Below the pieces are notes generated by a model. That model worked only from the letters and a program-made list of their open reading frames with translations. It was not told the DNA's origin and did not search any database. A stretch of DNA of 64,000 nucleotides from an uncultured Alphaproteobacteria bacterium (lineage in GTDB: Bacteria > Pseudomonadota > Alphaproteobacteria > HIMB59 > GCA-002718135), in NCBI GenBank assembly GCA_902537325.1, contig CACBAT010000004.1:24001-88000 (forward strand), read 5' to 3'. The stretch's first letter is position 1. Each line of letters opens with the position of its first letter. Both the position numbers and the translations under genes were made by a program. Below, one piece after another: positions 16,863-26,812 of this stretch.

Positions 16863-19217
16863 TTACTCTAATAAACCACCTGTTCCAGAAATGGAATTAT
16901 TATTAAAATTTTCTAATCCATCTATAATATTTACATTCCCAGAATATGGCTCTGAACCTAAAATGAAAGGTTCGCTTATACTTCCTTCCTGATTTGATAC
17001 CATTCCATTTCTTGGGTCAATTCTTACAAAACTTATTCCCGATGGAATTCTAAATGGTTTTTTATTTTTATTAATTTTTATTTTTTTCGCAAAGTTTTTA
17101 AATATAGGCACAGCTACACTAGAACCAGTTTGCTTGTATCCAAGAGATTTTGGTTGATCATAACCAACATATACACCTATGACTAAATCAGGAGTATATC
17201 CAATAAACCAGGCATCTTTATTTTGATTTGTAGTTCCAGTTTTGCCAGCTATGGGGACATTTAAATCTTTTAATCTTTTTGCTGTGCCTCTTTGAATTAC
17301 ACCTTCCATCATTGAAGTAATTTGATAAGCCAAACGTGGATCAACAACTAAGTTCTCTTCTTCATCTAAATTTGGAATTTTTATTTTTGATGGAATTGAG
17401 TCAACAATACATTCATTACATTTTTTTAAACTAGTATCACGTATCTTATTTCCATTTCGATTATAAATACTTGTAATAAATTTAGATTCAATTTTTTTAC
17501 CTCCATTCGCAATAATTGCGTAAGCATTGGTTAGATCTCTTAAAGTAATTACTCCAGAACCAAGTGACATTGAAAGTTTATCATCAAAACCTTCATTTAT
17601 ATTAAATTTACTTGCCATATTTAAAATATTATCCATCCCTATTCTATTAGCAAGTCTTACAGTCATTAAATTTCTAGACTTTTCTATACCTGTTCTCATT
17701 GTTGTTAATCCATAAAATTCATCTGTGTAATTTGATGGCTTCCATTTCGGAAGACCTGGGCCTTGATCAACTACATAAGGTGCGTCTAGTATCAATGTTG
17801 AAGGAGAATAACCTTCATTCAATGCAGCTAGGTAGACAATGGGTTTAAATGCTGATCCAGGCTGTCTTTTAGCTTGAGTGGCTCTATTAAATTCACTTTT
17901 GTGAAAACTATATCCTCCAGAAAGAGCTAATATATCTCCATTATATGGATCCATCACGATTATTGCACCATTAACTTGAGGTTCCTGTTTTATGATGTAA
18001 GAATTATTTTTTCTTTCAATGTAAATTACATCTCCCTCATTAAAATCTTTATTAGAAAGCCAAATGTTATCAGAGCTATTTAAATTGACAATTAATTTAA
18101 CTTTAGATTTATCATATACCTCTATTTTAGATTTATATATTTTATTAATTATAACAGTTTGCCAATTCGGAAAAAAAGGATTTATTTTTTTATAATAATT
18201 TTGATTTTTAAAAAAGTTATCAAAATTAGTATTTTCTATCAAACCATGCCATCCTTGTTTTTTTTCGTATTCTATCAGTCCTTCAATTAAACTAAGATTT
18301 GCATTTTTTTGTATTTCTGAGTCAAGCGCAGTCTTGATTATTAATCCATCTGAATAAAGTTTTTCTTTTCCAAATTTTGAATATAGTTCTTTTCTTATTT
18401 CTTCATAAAAATAATCTGCTTCTGAAAATTTTTTATCATTACGTTCGAAGATTTGAAGTGGTTTATTTTTATATATAAGATCTTCTTTTTTTATAAATCC
18501 ATTTTGATGCATTCTATCAATTACCCAATTTCTTCTTTCAATGGCTTTTAAATAGTTCTTTTTTGGATTATAGTTGTTTGGAGCTTTTGGTAATGCAGCT
18601 AAAAAAGCTATTTCATGAAGTTCTAGATCATAAATAGATTTGTTAAAATAATTTAAGCTTGCTGTACCAATTCCATAAGAGCCATATCCTAAATAAATAT
18701 CATTTAAGTATAATTCTAAAATAGAATTCTTATCTAAAATATTCTCAATTCTAATAGATAAAATAATTTCTTTAATTTTTCTTGAGTAGCTTAATTCGTT
18801 ACTTAATAAAAGATTTTTTACAACTTGCTGTGTAATTGTTGAAGCCCCAACCACTCTTCTATCAGAATAAGTATTTAGAATATTAGTAAAAAGAGCTCTA
18901 ACTATTGCAATTAAATCAACACCATAGTGTCTATAAAAATTCTTGTCCTCAGATGATAAAAAAGCTAATTTAATATTTTCAGGTATTCTGCTTTCAGGAA
19001 TAAATATTCTTTCCTCAGTGTAAAAACTTTTCAATAGCAATCCATCTGAACTATAAATTCTTGAAGATAAATTTGGTTTATAATTTACTATACTTTCATA
19101 TGATGGTAATTCTGGTGAGTATCGCCAAAGTGTGTAAAAAATTGTTGAAATTGAAATAAATGCAAATATGCATAGAAAAATTAACAATAATTTTATATAA
19201 CCATACAATCTATTCAT
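16863..19217 (-). CDS. mrcA: Penicillin-binding protein 1A (class A)
   Basis: A 784-residue bifunctional peptidoglycan synthase. A cytoplasmic N-terminus and one membrane segment (about 8-30) precede the GT51 glycosyltransferase (catalytic Glu in SSEDKNFYRHYG, near residue 90). The transpeptidase follows, with S455-x-x-K458 (RQPGSAFKP), SRN (514-516) and KTG (659-661). It polymerises and crosslinks peptidoglycan at the outer face of the inner membrane. Its gene is divergent from rne with a 108-base shared upstream region, and prfB follows after six bases. Confidence 0.96.
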   Translation of the reverse strand: MNRLYGYIKLLLIFLCIFAFISISTIFYTLWRYSPELPSYESIVNYKPNLSSRIYSSDGLLLKSFYTEERIFIPESRIPENIKLAFLSSEDKNFYRHYGVDLIAIVRALFTNILNTYSDRRVVGASTITQQVVKNLLLSNELSYSRKIKEIILSIRIENILDKNSILELYLNDIYLGYGSYGIGTASLNYFNKSIYDLELHEIAFLAALPKAPNNYNPKKNYLKAIERRNWVIDRMHQNGFIKKEDLIYKNKPLQIFERNDKKFSEADYFYEEIRKELYSKFGKEKLYSDGLIIKTALDSEIQKNANLSLIEGLIEYEKKQGWHGLIENTNFDNFFKNQNYYKKINPFFPNWQTVIINKIYKSKIEVYDKSKVKLIVNLNSSDNIWLSNKDFNEGDVIYIERKNNSYIIKQEPQVNGAIIVMDPYNGDILALSGGYSFHKSEFNRATQAKRQPGSAFKPIVYLAALNEGYSPSTLILDAPYVVDQGPGLPKWKPSNYTDEFYGLTTMRTGIEKSRNLMTVRLANRIGMDNILNMASKFNINEGFDDKLSMSLGSGVITLRDLTNAYAIIANGGKKIESKFITSIYNRNGNKIRDTSLKKCNECIVDSIPSKIKIPNLDEEENLVVDPRLAYQITSMMEGVIQRGTAKRLKDLNVPIAGKTGTTNQNKDAWFIGYTPDLVIGVYVGYDQPKSLGYKQTGSSVAVPIFKNFAKKIKINKNKKPFRIPSGISFVRIDPRNGMVSNQEGSISEPFILGSEPYSGNVNIIDGLENFNNNSISGTGGLLE

Positions 19218-19325
19218 ATTTTTAAACTACATTGTGAAATAGTTAAAAATGTGACATTAGGCAAATATTATACAAATATTCAAAATGACTTTAATATATA
19301 AAAATTTTTACGGAGTTTCGGCATT

Positions 19326-21263
19326 ATGTCAAAAAATATACTTATTGATACAACAAATAACATTGAAACAAGAATTGCAGTTACAGAAGATGGTAAACTT
19401 GATGATTTTGAAATTGAACCTAATAAAAAAAATGCAGTTAAAGGGGATGTTTATCTAGCTAAAATAACAAGGATAGAACCCTCTCTTCAAGCGGCATTTG
19501 TTGATTTTGGAACAAATAGAAATGGTTTTTTACCTCTTACAGAAATACATCCAGATTACTTTAAGATTCCTGCTGTTGATGAACAACAAATTAAGGAACT
19601 CAGCGATAAAATAAACAATGATAAAAATGATAAAGAAGAAGAAGATGATTTACAAAACTCAGAAAATGTAAATGAGATAGATGAGCCTGAGAACGAAAGT
19701 ATTGAAATTAAATCTGAAGAAGAGCAAGAAAATACAGATGAAAAAACTATTTCTATAAGAAAAAGAAAATATAAAAAATTAAGCCCAAAGAAAGAATATT
19801 TCAATTATTTTAGAAAATATAAAATTCAAGATGTAATTAGACCTAAACAAGTCTTACTTGTTCAGATAAATAAAGAAGAAAGAGGCTTAAAAGGAGCAGC
19901 ATTAACAACATATTTATCATTTGCAGGAAGATATTGTGTCCTAATGCCAAATAGTATGAATAGTGATGGCATATCAAGAAAAATTGGAGATATAGAAGAA
20001 AGAAAAAAATTAAAGCAAATTTTATCATCAGTTGAAATACCAGAAAAAATGTCAGTAATTGTAAGAACAGCTGGAATTGGAAGGACAAAAAAAGAAATTT
20101 CAAAAGATCTCTCATTCCTTGTAAGTCAATGGAATAAAATAAGAGAAATTACTTTAAAATCAGAAGCTCCAGAAATGATTCATGAAGAAGGCAATGTTTT
20201 AAAAAGAGCAATTAGAGATATGCTTAGTGAAGATGTAGAAAAAATTTTAGTTGAAGGGAAAGATGGATACGATAAAGTTAAAAAAATTACAAAAAATTTA
20301 GCACCAACATTCGTAAAAAAAGTAAAACAATATAAATCTGATGAAAACTCACTTTTTGCTTCGAATAACATTGAAACACAAATTAATGATCTTTTTAGTC
20401 TAAATGTAAAGTTAAAATCTGGTGGCTCCATTGTAATCAACACTACTGAAGCATTGGTGGCAGTAGATGTTAACTCTGGGAAAAATACATCTGAGAGAAA
20501 TATTGAAAATACCGCTTTAAAAACAAATTTAGAAGCTGCAGTAGAGATAGCAAGACAACTAAGACTAAGAGATCTCGGAGGCTTAGTAGTAATAGATTTC
20601 ATAGATATGGATGATTATCGAAATAATTTTAAAGTTGAAAAAAGTTTAAAAACTGCACTTGTAAGAGATAGAGCAAGAGTTCAAATAGGAAGAATAAGCA
20701 TGTTTGGGTTAATGGAACTATCAAGACAACGATTAAGATCTAGCTTAATAGATAAATCTTTTGAAAAATGCAATTATTGTAAAGGATCAGGTTTAATTTT
20801 GAATTCTTCTTCAATAATTGATCAAATATTGAAGGTAATTAAAGAAAAAATCTCTGAAAATAAAAATTCTATAATTAATGTTAAATGTAATAGTGGATTA
20901 GCAGAAAATTTATTAAACAACAAAAAGACTGAGATAAATTCACTAGAAAATAAATTTGAATCAAAAATCAATTTTTATTTTGATCCACAATATTCTTTAC
21001 ATGACCCTTTAATTGAAATTGATGAAAATCATCAGTCCAATAATATTGAAAAAACAAATACAAAGAAAAAAAATAATATTACTTCTAAAGTAATTAAAAA
21101 AAAGAAAATAATAAAAACTAAAAAAACAAAAAAAAGTATTAAGAAAAAGAAATTAGATAGTAAAGAAGTAAAAGAAGATGATAAAACTGATACGCAAAAG
21201 GACTTAAATTTAATCGAGAGTAGCACAAACGAAGATGAAGATAAAACTGGTTGGTGGTCTTAA
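19326..21263 (+). CDS. rne: Ribonuclease E/G
   Basis: This endonuclease cuts single-stranded RNA and processes rRNA and mRNA. The 645-residue protein has an S1 domain (about 35-190) interrupted by an acidic low-complexity stretch (about 88-140, rich in Glu, Asp and Asn). The catalytic DNase-I-like core has D381 (AVDVNSG) and D424 (VIDFIDMDD), and a Zn-link (C482, C485 in CNYCKGSG). After residue about 590 a Lys/Thr-rich tail of only about 50 residues replaces the long RNase E scaffold. It could be called RNase E or G; the S1 insertion and basic tail favour a short RNase E. The start is chosen for the clear GGAG upstream (ACGGAGTTTCGG). Confidence 0.94.
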   Translation: MSKNILIDTTNNIETRIAVTEDGKLDDFEIEPNKKNAVKGDVYLAKITRIEPSLQAAFVDFGTNRNGFLPLTEIHPDYFKIPAVDEQQIKELSDKINNDKNDKEEEDDLQNSENVNEIDEPENESIEIKSEEEQENTDEKTISIRKRKYKKLSPKKEYFNYFRKYKIQDVIRPKQVLLVQINKEERGLKGAALTTYLSFAGRYCVLMPNSMNSDGISRKIGDIEERKKLKQILSSVEIPEKMSVIVRTAGIGRTKKEISKDLSFLVSQWNKIREITLKSEAPEMIHEEGNVLKRAIRDMLSEDVEKILVEGKDGYDKVKKITKNLAPTFVKKVKQYKSDENSLFASNNIETQINDLFSLNVKLKSGGSIVINTTEALVAVDVNSGKNTSERNIENTALKTNLEAAVEIARQLRLRDLGGLVVIDFIDMDDYRNNFKVEKSLKTALVRDRARVQIGRISMFGLMELSRQRLRSSLIDKSFEKCNYCKGSGLILNSSSIIDQILKVIKEKISENKNSIINVKCNSGLAENLLNNKKTEINSLENKFESKINFYFDPQYSLHDPLIEIDENHQSNNIEKTNTKKKNNITSKVIKKKKIIKTKKTKKSIKKKKLDSKEVKEDDKTDTQKDLNLIESSTNEDEDKTGWWS

Positions 21264-22530
21264 AAAAATATTAGTTTTTTTTTTATTTTTTATTTTTTTT
21301 TTTAAAAGTGGTTATAGCTCGCAAATACTAGACTACGAGACTGACCAATTTATTAATCAGATTTTGGAAGATATAATTAAAGTAAATAAAATAAATAAAA
21401 AAATAAAATTTAAAATAAATAATAGTAATGAAATAAATGCTTTTGTAGATATTAATAATGTAATTCATATTAATTCTGGATTAATAATTTATTGCTCAGA
21501 CTATGTAGCGCTGTTGTCTGTATTAGCTCATGAAGTTGGTCATATAGCTCTCAACCATATTGCGATTAGAAAAAAAACAATAGAAGATAATAAGAAGTAT
21601 AATAACATAGGTCTTTTATCTACAATTGCGGGTTCAACATTAACTCAAAATCCTCAATTAATACAAGGGAGTATGCTAACTACAGCTGTTTTATCAAATC
21701 AATATATTGTTTTTAGTAAAGACCAAGAAATGGAAGCAGATTTATATGCACTGAAAACATTAAATTTACTAAAAACTAATTCTAAATCAATTCAAAGATT
21801 ATTAGAAACGATAGAACAAAAATTATTAGATAAGGGTTTTTCAAAAGATAAACAGAGAATTAGTACTCACCCATATTTTGAAGATAGAATTTTTTTAATA
21901 CAAAACTTTAAAGATAATAAAGAAATCAATTATAATAAAAATTATAATGAAAGATTTAACTACATAAAAGCAAAATTTGTAGGTTATAGTGATAATGAGG
22001 AGGTAATAAATGAATTAAATGAACCTTTTAAATCTTATGCAGAATCAATTAAAATAGCTAAAAATGGAAATCTAAAAATGTCATTAAGGAATTTAAATGA
22101 ACTAATTAAGAAGAATAAAAATAAATTTATGCTAGAAACTAAAGCAGATATATTATTTTCTTATGGATATACAGATGAAGCTGTAAAATTTTATAAAAAA
22201 AATTTAGAAAAATATCCTAATAATTATTATGCGCAGATTAGAATATTTGAAAATACAGAAATAGAAAATTTATCAAATAATGATACTGAGAAAATTTTTC
22301 AAAATAATAAAGTTCTTTTATTCAAATATTTAAATAATAAAAATGTTCTATTAAAATATATTGAATTAGCACAAAAATTAAATAAAAATGAATGGTTAAA
22401 ATTCTTTAATTTTGTTTTATCAATAAATAATATTAAAAAAGAAGTCTTTGATAATCAAATAATAAGTTTTAAGAAAACCAAAGACAAAGATTTATTAAAA
22501 TTAGTTAATATAATACAGAAAATAAGTTAA
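21235..22530 (+). CDS. M48-family metalloprotease with TPR-like C-terminus (BepA-like)
   Basis: The 431-residue protein starts with a signal-type hydrophobic segment (about 11-28). It carries the zinc motif HEVGH (99-103) in AHEVGHIALNH and the downstream third-ligand region DQEMEADLYAL (about 163-173). The C-terminal half is helical, with a TPR-like pair (ADILFSYGYTDEAVKFYKKN). The family member BepA degrades or helps fold outer-membrane assembly substrates in the periplasm. ATG 21235 overlaps the rne end by 29 bases; the hydrophobic leader needs a start in this area. The dCTP deaminase gene starts within its stop (TAATG). Confidence 0.88.
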   Translation: MKIKLVGGLKKILVFFLFFIFFFKSGYSSQILDYETDQFINQILEDIIKVNKINKKIKFKINNSNEINAFVDINNVIHINSGLIIYCSDYVALLSVLAHEVGHIALNHIAIRKKTIEDNKKYNNIGLLSTIAGSTLTQNPQLIQGSMLTTAVLSNQYIVFSKDQEMEADLYALKTLNLLKTNSKSIQRLLETIEQKLLDKGFSKDKQRISTHPYFEDRIFLIQNFKDNKEINYNKNYNERFNYIKAKFVGYSDNEEVINELNEPFKSYAESIKIAKNGNLKMSLRNLNELIKKNKNKFMLETKADILFSYGYTDEAVKFYKKNLEKYPNNYYAQIRIFENTEIENLSNNDTEKIFQNNKVLLFKYLNNKNVLLKYIELAQKLNKNEWLKFFNFVLSINNIKKEVFDNQIISFKKTKDKDLLKLVNIIQKIS

Positions 22531-23588
22531 TGAGCGGATCATTAGTTTACCAAGATTATAAAAGTTTACTTAATAAAAATCTTATCATAACTGAAAATAT
22601 TCAAAGTACTCAAATACAACCATCTAGTATAGACTTGTCATTAAGTGAAGAGTGTTACGAAATTAAGCAAAGTTTTTTATCTTATAATTCAAAGGTTAGA
22701 GATAAATTAAAAGATTTAGCTATAAAAAAGATAAATTTAAATGGGGAATATATATTTAAAAAAAACAAAACTTACATTGTTAGACTTAATGAAAGTCTTA
22801 GTTTAAAAAATAATATATTTGGTCACTGCAACCCCAAAAGTAGCACTGGAAGATTAGATATTTTTTGTAGATCACTTGTTGATTATGCAGAAGAGTACGA
22901 AAAAATTCCAAAAAATTATAAAGGTGAAATTTTTTTAGAAATAACATCTAGGTCATTTGATGTATTATTTAAAAAAAATAATTCCCTAAATCAATTAAGA
23001 CTTGTAAATAAAAATCATAATTATTTGACAGATAAGCAATTAATTAGCTTTAATAAAAAACGAAAAATATCTAATCAAACTAGAGATGATGTTAAAATTG
23101 ATAATGGATTAAAGTTATCAGTTGATCTAGCTGGATCAAACATTATTGCTTATGTGGCTAAAAAAAATACTCCAGTTCTAAATTTTTCTAAAATTAATTT
23201 TCATAAAATAAATGATTTTTGGAATATAATCAGAAAAAATAATAAAAGATTAATAATTGAAAAAAACAAATTTTATATTTTGAGATCAAAAGAAAAGGTT
23301 GTGATACCATCAAATTTAGCTGGTGAAATGATACCGTATGATACAGGTATTGGAGACTTCAGAGCACATTATGCAGGTTTTTTTGATCCTGGTTTTGGTA
23401 TGCCTAAAGGATCATATGCAGTTTTGGAAGTAAAAACAAATGAAGTACCTTTTTTATTAGAAGATGGTCAAACTATAGCTAGAATTAAATATGAAAAGTT
23501 GAACAAAAATAGTAATATTGTATACGGTAAAGAAATAAAATCAAATTATCAAAACCAAGGTTTAAAATTAAGTAAACATTTTAAATAG
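22530..23588 (+). CDS. 2'-deoxycytidine 5'-triphosphate deaminase, two-domain type
   Basis: At 352 residues this is twice the length of E. coli Dcd and matches the two-domain alphaproteobacterial family. The first half has IQPSSIDLSLSEECYEI and NPKSSTGRLDIFCRSLVDYAE; the second half has GDFRAHYAGFFDPGFG and a final dUTPase-like GQTIARIKYEK. The reaction makes dUTP from dCTP as a step towards dTMP. The middle residues near 150-190 are Lys/Asn-rich and poorly conserved. It starts in the TAATG of the M48 gene and ends one base before aroQ, inside a seven-gene rightward run. Confidence 0.9.
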   Translation: MSGSLVYQDYKSLLNKNLIITENIQSTQIQPSSIDLSLSEECYEIKQSFLSYNSKVRDKLKDLAIKKINLNGEYIFKKNKTYIVRLNESLSLKNNIFGHCNPKSSTGRLDIFCRSLVDYAEEYEKIPKNYKGEIFLEITSRSFDVLFKKNNSLNQLRLVNKNHNYLTDKQLISFNKKRKISNQTRDDVKIDNGLKLSVDLAGSNIIAYVAKKNTPVLNFSKINFHKINDFWNIIRKNNKRLIIEKNKFYILRSKEKVVIPSNLAGEMIPYDTGIGDFRAHYAGFFDPGFGMPKGSYAVLEVKTNEVPFLLEDGQTIARIKYEKLNKNSNIVYGKEIKSNYQNQGLKLSKHFK

Positions 23589-23589
23589 A

Positions 23590-24027
23590 ATGAAAAAAAT
23601 TTTAGTTATTAATGGTCCTAATCTAAATTTATTAGGTAATAGAGAAGATGATATTTATGGCAAAGACAGTTTAGATAAAATTAAATCTGATTGTGAAAAA
23701 AAAGGTGGAGAGAAGAAATTGGAAATTATTTTTTTTCAGTCTAACAATGAAGGTGAGATAATCGATAAGATCCATGAAGTGAATGATAAATTTGATGGTT
23801 TAATTATTAATCCAGCAGCGTTTACTCATTCATCAATTGCCATTCTAGATTCATTAAGAGCGATAGACAAACCCAAGATAGAAATTCATCTTTCAAATAT
23901 TTACGCAAGAGAAGAATATAGAAAAAAAAGTATTACTTCTGAAGGGGTGGATGGTTTAATTTGTGGATTTGGTGGAAATAGTTATCTTCTAGGAATTGAA
24001 GCAATATGCAAATTAATTTATAAATAA
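23590..24027 (+). CDS. aroQ: Type II 3-dehydroquinate dehydratase
   Basis: AroQ converts 3-dehydroquinate to 3-dehydroshikimate in the shikimate pathway. The 145-residue protein has NGPNLNLLGNRE, the catalytic Tyr in DDIYGKDSL (near 24), the FFQSNNEGEIID loop, INPAAFTHSS with the conserved His, and EIHLSNIYAREEYR. It follows the deaminase after one base and precedes accB after two. The order aroQ-accB-accC is widespread in proteobacteria. Confidence 0.97.
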   Translation: MKKILVINGPNLNLLGNREDDIYGKDSLDKIKSDCEKKGGEKKLEIIFFQSNNEGEIIDKIHEVNDKFDGLIINPAAFTHSSIAILDSLRAIDKPKIEIHLSNIYAREEYRKKSITSEGVDGLICGFGGNSYLLGIEAICKLIYK

Positions 24028-24029
24028 GT

Positions 24030-24476
24030 ATGACTAAAATTGATAAAACAGATTTAGAGAATATTAAGTTAATCATCAAAGAATCAAAAATAAATGGTGT
24101 TGCTAAAATAAAAATAAAAAAAAATGATTATGAAATTGAGATTACCTCAAGTGACTTCACTGGAAATAATGTTTCCATTCAGAAATTTGAAAAAAATACT
24201 GAAGTTAAAGAAGTTGAAAATACAAATGAAACTGTAAATGAAGATAATATTGTTAAATCTCCAATGGTAGGAGTTGCTTATCTTTCTGCGGATCCAAATT
24301 CGCAACCTTATGTGAAAGTTGGTCAACATGTTAAAGCTGGAGATACTTTATTATTAATTGAAGCAATGAAGACATTTAATGAAATTAAAGCTCCTAGATC
24401 TGGCGTTATCAAAAAAATAGTTACTTTGAATAGTCAACCAGTTGAATATGGCGATACTCTGATTATTTTTGAATAA
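24030..24476 (+). CDS. accB: Biotin carboxyl carrier protein of acetyl-CoA carboxylase
   Basis: The 148-residue protein carries biotin for acetyl-CoA carboxylase, the first step of fatty acid synthesis. The C-terminal biotinyl domain includes the target lysine K114 in EAMKTFNEI, where the usual AMKM is AMKT. An N-terminal dimerisation segment (1-40) and a linker rich in Glu, Asn and Val (about 50-75) precede it. Its stop overlaps the accC start in TAATG, giving coupled production of the two partners. Confidence 0.97.
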   Translation: MTKIDKTDLENIKLIIKESKINGVAKIKIKKNDYEIEITSSDFTGNNVSIQKFEKNTEVKEVENTNETVNEDNIVKSPMVGVAYLSADPNSQPYVKVGQHVKAGDTLLLIEAMKTFNEIKAPRSGVIKKIVTLNSQPVEYGDTLIIFE

Positions 24477-25807
24477 TGTTCAAAAAAATACTTATTGCTA
24501 ATAGAGGTGAAATTGCTTTACGTGTACTTAGAGCCTGCAGAGAACTAGGTATAAAAACTGTAGCCATTCACTCTGATATCGATGAAAATGCAATGCATGT
24601 AAGAATGGCAGATGAAAGTATTTGTGTCGGACCAGCTTCAGCACAATCAAGTTATTTAAACATACCTGCAATTATAACCGCTGCCACTTTAACTGATGTA
24701 GATGCAATTCATCCTGGATATGGTTTTTTAAGTGAGAATCAAAGATTTGCGGAAATTATTGAAGAACATAATATCAAATTTATTGGACCAAAATCCGAAC
24801 ATATCAAAACGATGGGTAACAAAATCGATGCAAAAAAAATAATGGATGCAACTGGAGTGCCGACAGTAAAAGGTATGAATGATTTAAGCGATAAAAATAA
24901 AATTGATGATTTTATAAAAAAAGTAAAATACCCAATTATAGTAAAAGCAGCGAGTGGTGGTGGTGGAAAAGGAATGAGAATTGTCACAGAAGCAGATGAT
25001 TTAAATAAAGCTATAAATGAAGCAAAAATTGAAGCAAAAAAATCATTTAATGATGAAAATGTTTATTTAGAAAAATTTTTAACATCTCCTAAACATATTG
25101 AAATTCAAGTCCTTTGTGATTCATTTGGAAATGTTGTTACTCTTGGAGAAAGAGATTGCTCAATTCAAAGGAAGCATCAAAAACTTATTGAAGAAAGTCC
25201 AAGTTCAGTTCTAACAAATGAAAATAGAGAAAAAATTTCTGAACTTTGTAGAAAATCTATGAAAGAAATCGGATATGAAGGAGTTGGAACATTAGAATTT
25301 TTATATGAAAATAATGAATTTTATTTTATGGAAATGAATACAAGATTACAAGTTGAACATCCAGTAACGGAAATGGTTACTGGCATTGATCTTGTGAAAG
25401 AGCAAATTCTTGTTGCTAATGGTGAAAAACTTACAATAAAACAAAAAGATATAAAATTAAAAGGAAGTTCAATTGAATGCCGAATCAATGCTGAACATTC
25501 AGAAAGTTTTATACCATCACCAGGTAAGATAACACAATACCACCAACCTGGAGGACTAGGTATTAGAGTAGACTCAGCCGTTTACGATGGATACTCAATT
25601 CCATCCCACTATGATAGTATGATTGGTAAGCTAATTACCTACGGTGCGACAAGATCAGAAGCTCTAAAAAAAATGAATCGAGCACTAGAAGAATATGTGA
25701 TTATGGGAATAAATACAAATATACAGCTTCATCAAAAAATTATTCAAACTGATGAGTTTAAAAGAGGAAGTTACAACATTAATTTTATGTCAAATTTAAT
25801 TGAGTAA
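24476..25807 (+). CDS. accC: Biotin carboxylase of acetyl-CoA carboxylase
   Basis: AccC uses ATP and bicarbonate to carboxylate biotin on AccB. The 443-residue protein starts with KILIANRGEIALRVLRACRE, has the glycine-rich ATP loop ASGGGGKGMR (near 160-170), GERDCSIQRKHQK, and the active-site MEMNTRLQVEHPVTEM. Length is typical (E. coli 449). It begins within the accB stop; aat starts within its last codons. Confidence 0.98.
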   Translation: MFKKILIANRGEIALRVLRACRELGIKTVAIHSDIDENAMHVRMADESICVGPASAQSSYLNIPAIITAATLTDVDAIHPGYGFLSENQRFAEIIEEHNIKFIGPKSEHIKTMGNKIDAKKIMDATGVPTVKGMNDLSDKNKIDDFIKKVKYPIIVKAASGGGGKGMRIVTEADDLNKAINEAKIEAKKSFNDENVYLEKFLTSPKHIEIQVLCDSFGNVVTLGERDCSIQRKHQKLIEESPSSVLTNENREKISELCRKSMKEIGYEGVGTLEFLYENNEFYFMEMNTRLQVEHPVTEMVTGIDLVKEQILVANGEKLTIKQKDIKLKGSSIECRINAEHSESFIPSPGKITQYHQPGGLGIRVDSAVYDGYSIPSHYDSMIGKLITYGATRSEALKKMNRALEEYVIMGINTNIQLHQKIIQTDEFKRGSYNINFMSNLIE

Positions 25808-26453
25808 AATAATTGATTTAAACAGCTTAATTGAATTTTATAAAAAAGCTTACTTTCCGATGGCTGATAGTAAGTATTCTGAAGAAATAAAATTTTATAA
25901 ACCCAAATTAAGATTTATCATTCCAATTTCAAATTTTCATTATCCAAAAAAACTTTTTAGTGAGTTTAAAAAAACAAAATATAGTTTTAAAATTGATCAA
26001 AATTTTGGAAAAGTTATAGAGTTATGCAAAGAGATTAAAAGAAAAGACCAAGATACTTGGATTAATGAAATTATTTTAGATACATATATTGAATTACATA
26101 AAATAGGTAAATGTCACAGTGTAGAATGTTATGAAGATGATAATTTAATTGGTGGTCTATACGGTTTACATATAGGATCATGTTTTTTTGGTGAAAGCAT
26201 GTTTAGTTTAAAGACAAATACAAGTAAGTTTTGTCTACTTTATTTATTGGCAATATTAAAAAAAAATAATTTTTCCATTTTAGATTCACAGTTTTTCAAT
26301 CCTCATTTAGTTCAGTTTGGAGCGTATGAGATAGAAACTTTAATTTATGAAAATAAATTAAAAGAAAGTTTAGAAATTGAAAGTTTTTTTAAAGAAGTTA
26401 ATAATTTTCAAGAAGTTTTATCGTTACTACAATCAACTAACCAAAGATCATAA
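25800..26453 (+). CDS. aat: Leucyl/phenylalanyl-tRNA-protein transferase
   Basis: Aat attaches Leu or Phe to N-terminal Arg or Lys of proteins, marking them for ClpS/ClpAP degradation. The 217-residue protein has YFPMADSKYSEEI near the start, the GCN5-like segment with VECYEDDNLIGGLYGLHIG, FFGESMFS and a final HLVQFGAYEI. The start is a TTG overlapping the accC stop by 8 bases; the ATG at 25861 would remove part of the conserved N-terminus. Its last 46 bases overlap, in antisense, the end of the DUF2155 gene. Confidence 0.93.
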   Translation: MSKIIDLNSLIEFYKKAYFPMADSKYSEEIKFYKPKLRFIIPISNFHYPKKLFSEFKKTKYSFKIDQNFGKVIELCKEIKRKDQDTWINEIILDTYIELHKIGKCHSVECYEDDNLIGGLYGLHIGSCFFGESMFSLKTNTSKFCLLYLLAILKKNNFSILDSQFFNPHLVQFGAYEIETLIYENKLKESLEIESFFKEVNNFQEVLSLLQSTNQRS

Positions 26454-26812
26454 ATAGGATTTTCTAACGGAGTAACATCGGGGGAAGAAGAAATCATCCA
26501 ACCTTTATAAACATTAGTATTTTTATTATTGATAGTATCGTAGACATCTATCAAAACATAGTCTTCAGGAATTTCAGTTGGAGGACTGCTACCGCAATAC
26601 AAAACTTCAATAATTAAAGTTTCCCATGATATTTTTGAACTTACCAAAATATCTCTTTTAGAAACTTTATTAGTAGTCTTATTTAATAACTTAAAAGAAG
26701 CATACTTTTTTTCAATAGTCTCAGCAAAGACATTTAATGGTAGTAGAAAAAAAAATGTTACTCTAATTAGGAGTCCAAGATTTATATTCTTCTTCTTTTT
26801 TTTCTGGGTCAT
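26408..26812 (-). CDS. DUF2155 family exported protein
   Basis: Counting from ATG 26812 the protein has 134 residues: a basic start (MTQKKKKKN), a hydrophobic signal segment and a likely cleavage after VFA. The mature part has the DUF2155 pattern: FKLLNKTTNKVSKRDI, VLYCGSSPPTEIPEDY, YKGWMISSSPDVTPLENPIYDLWLVDC. The two cysteines could form a disulfide in the periplasm. The family is alphaproteobacterial and its function is unknown; it often neighbours NDUFA12 and aat genes, as here. The start lies 50 bases inside the preceding NDUFA12 gene, an unusually long overlap. Confidence 0.85.
   Translation of the reverse strand: MTQKKKKKNINLGLLIRVTFFFLLPLNVFAETIEKKYASFKLLNKTTNKVSKRDILVSSKISWETLIIEVLYCGSSPPTEIPEDYVLIDVYDTINNKNTNVYKGWMISSSPDVTPLENPIYDLWLVDCSNDKTS

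Noticed and set aside
20180..20602. Long antisense open frame inside rne
   Set aside because: No family features; the sense strand has conserved RNase E catalytic residues here, so it is a shadow of codon bias.
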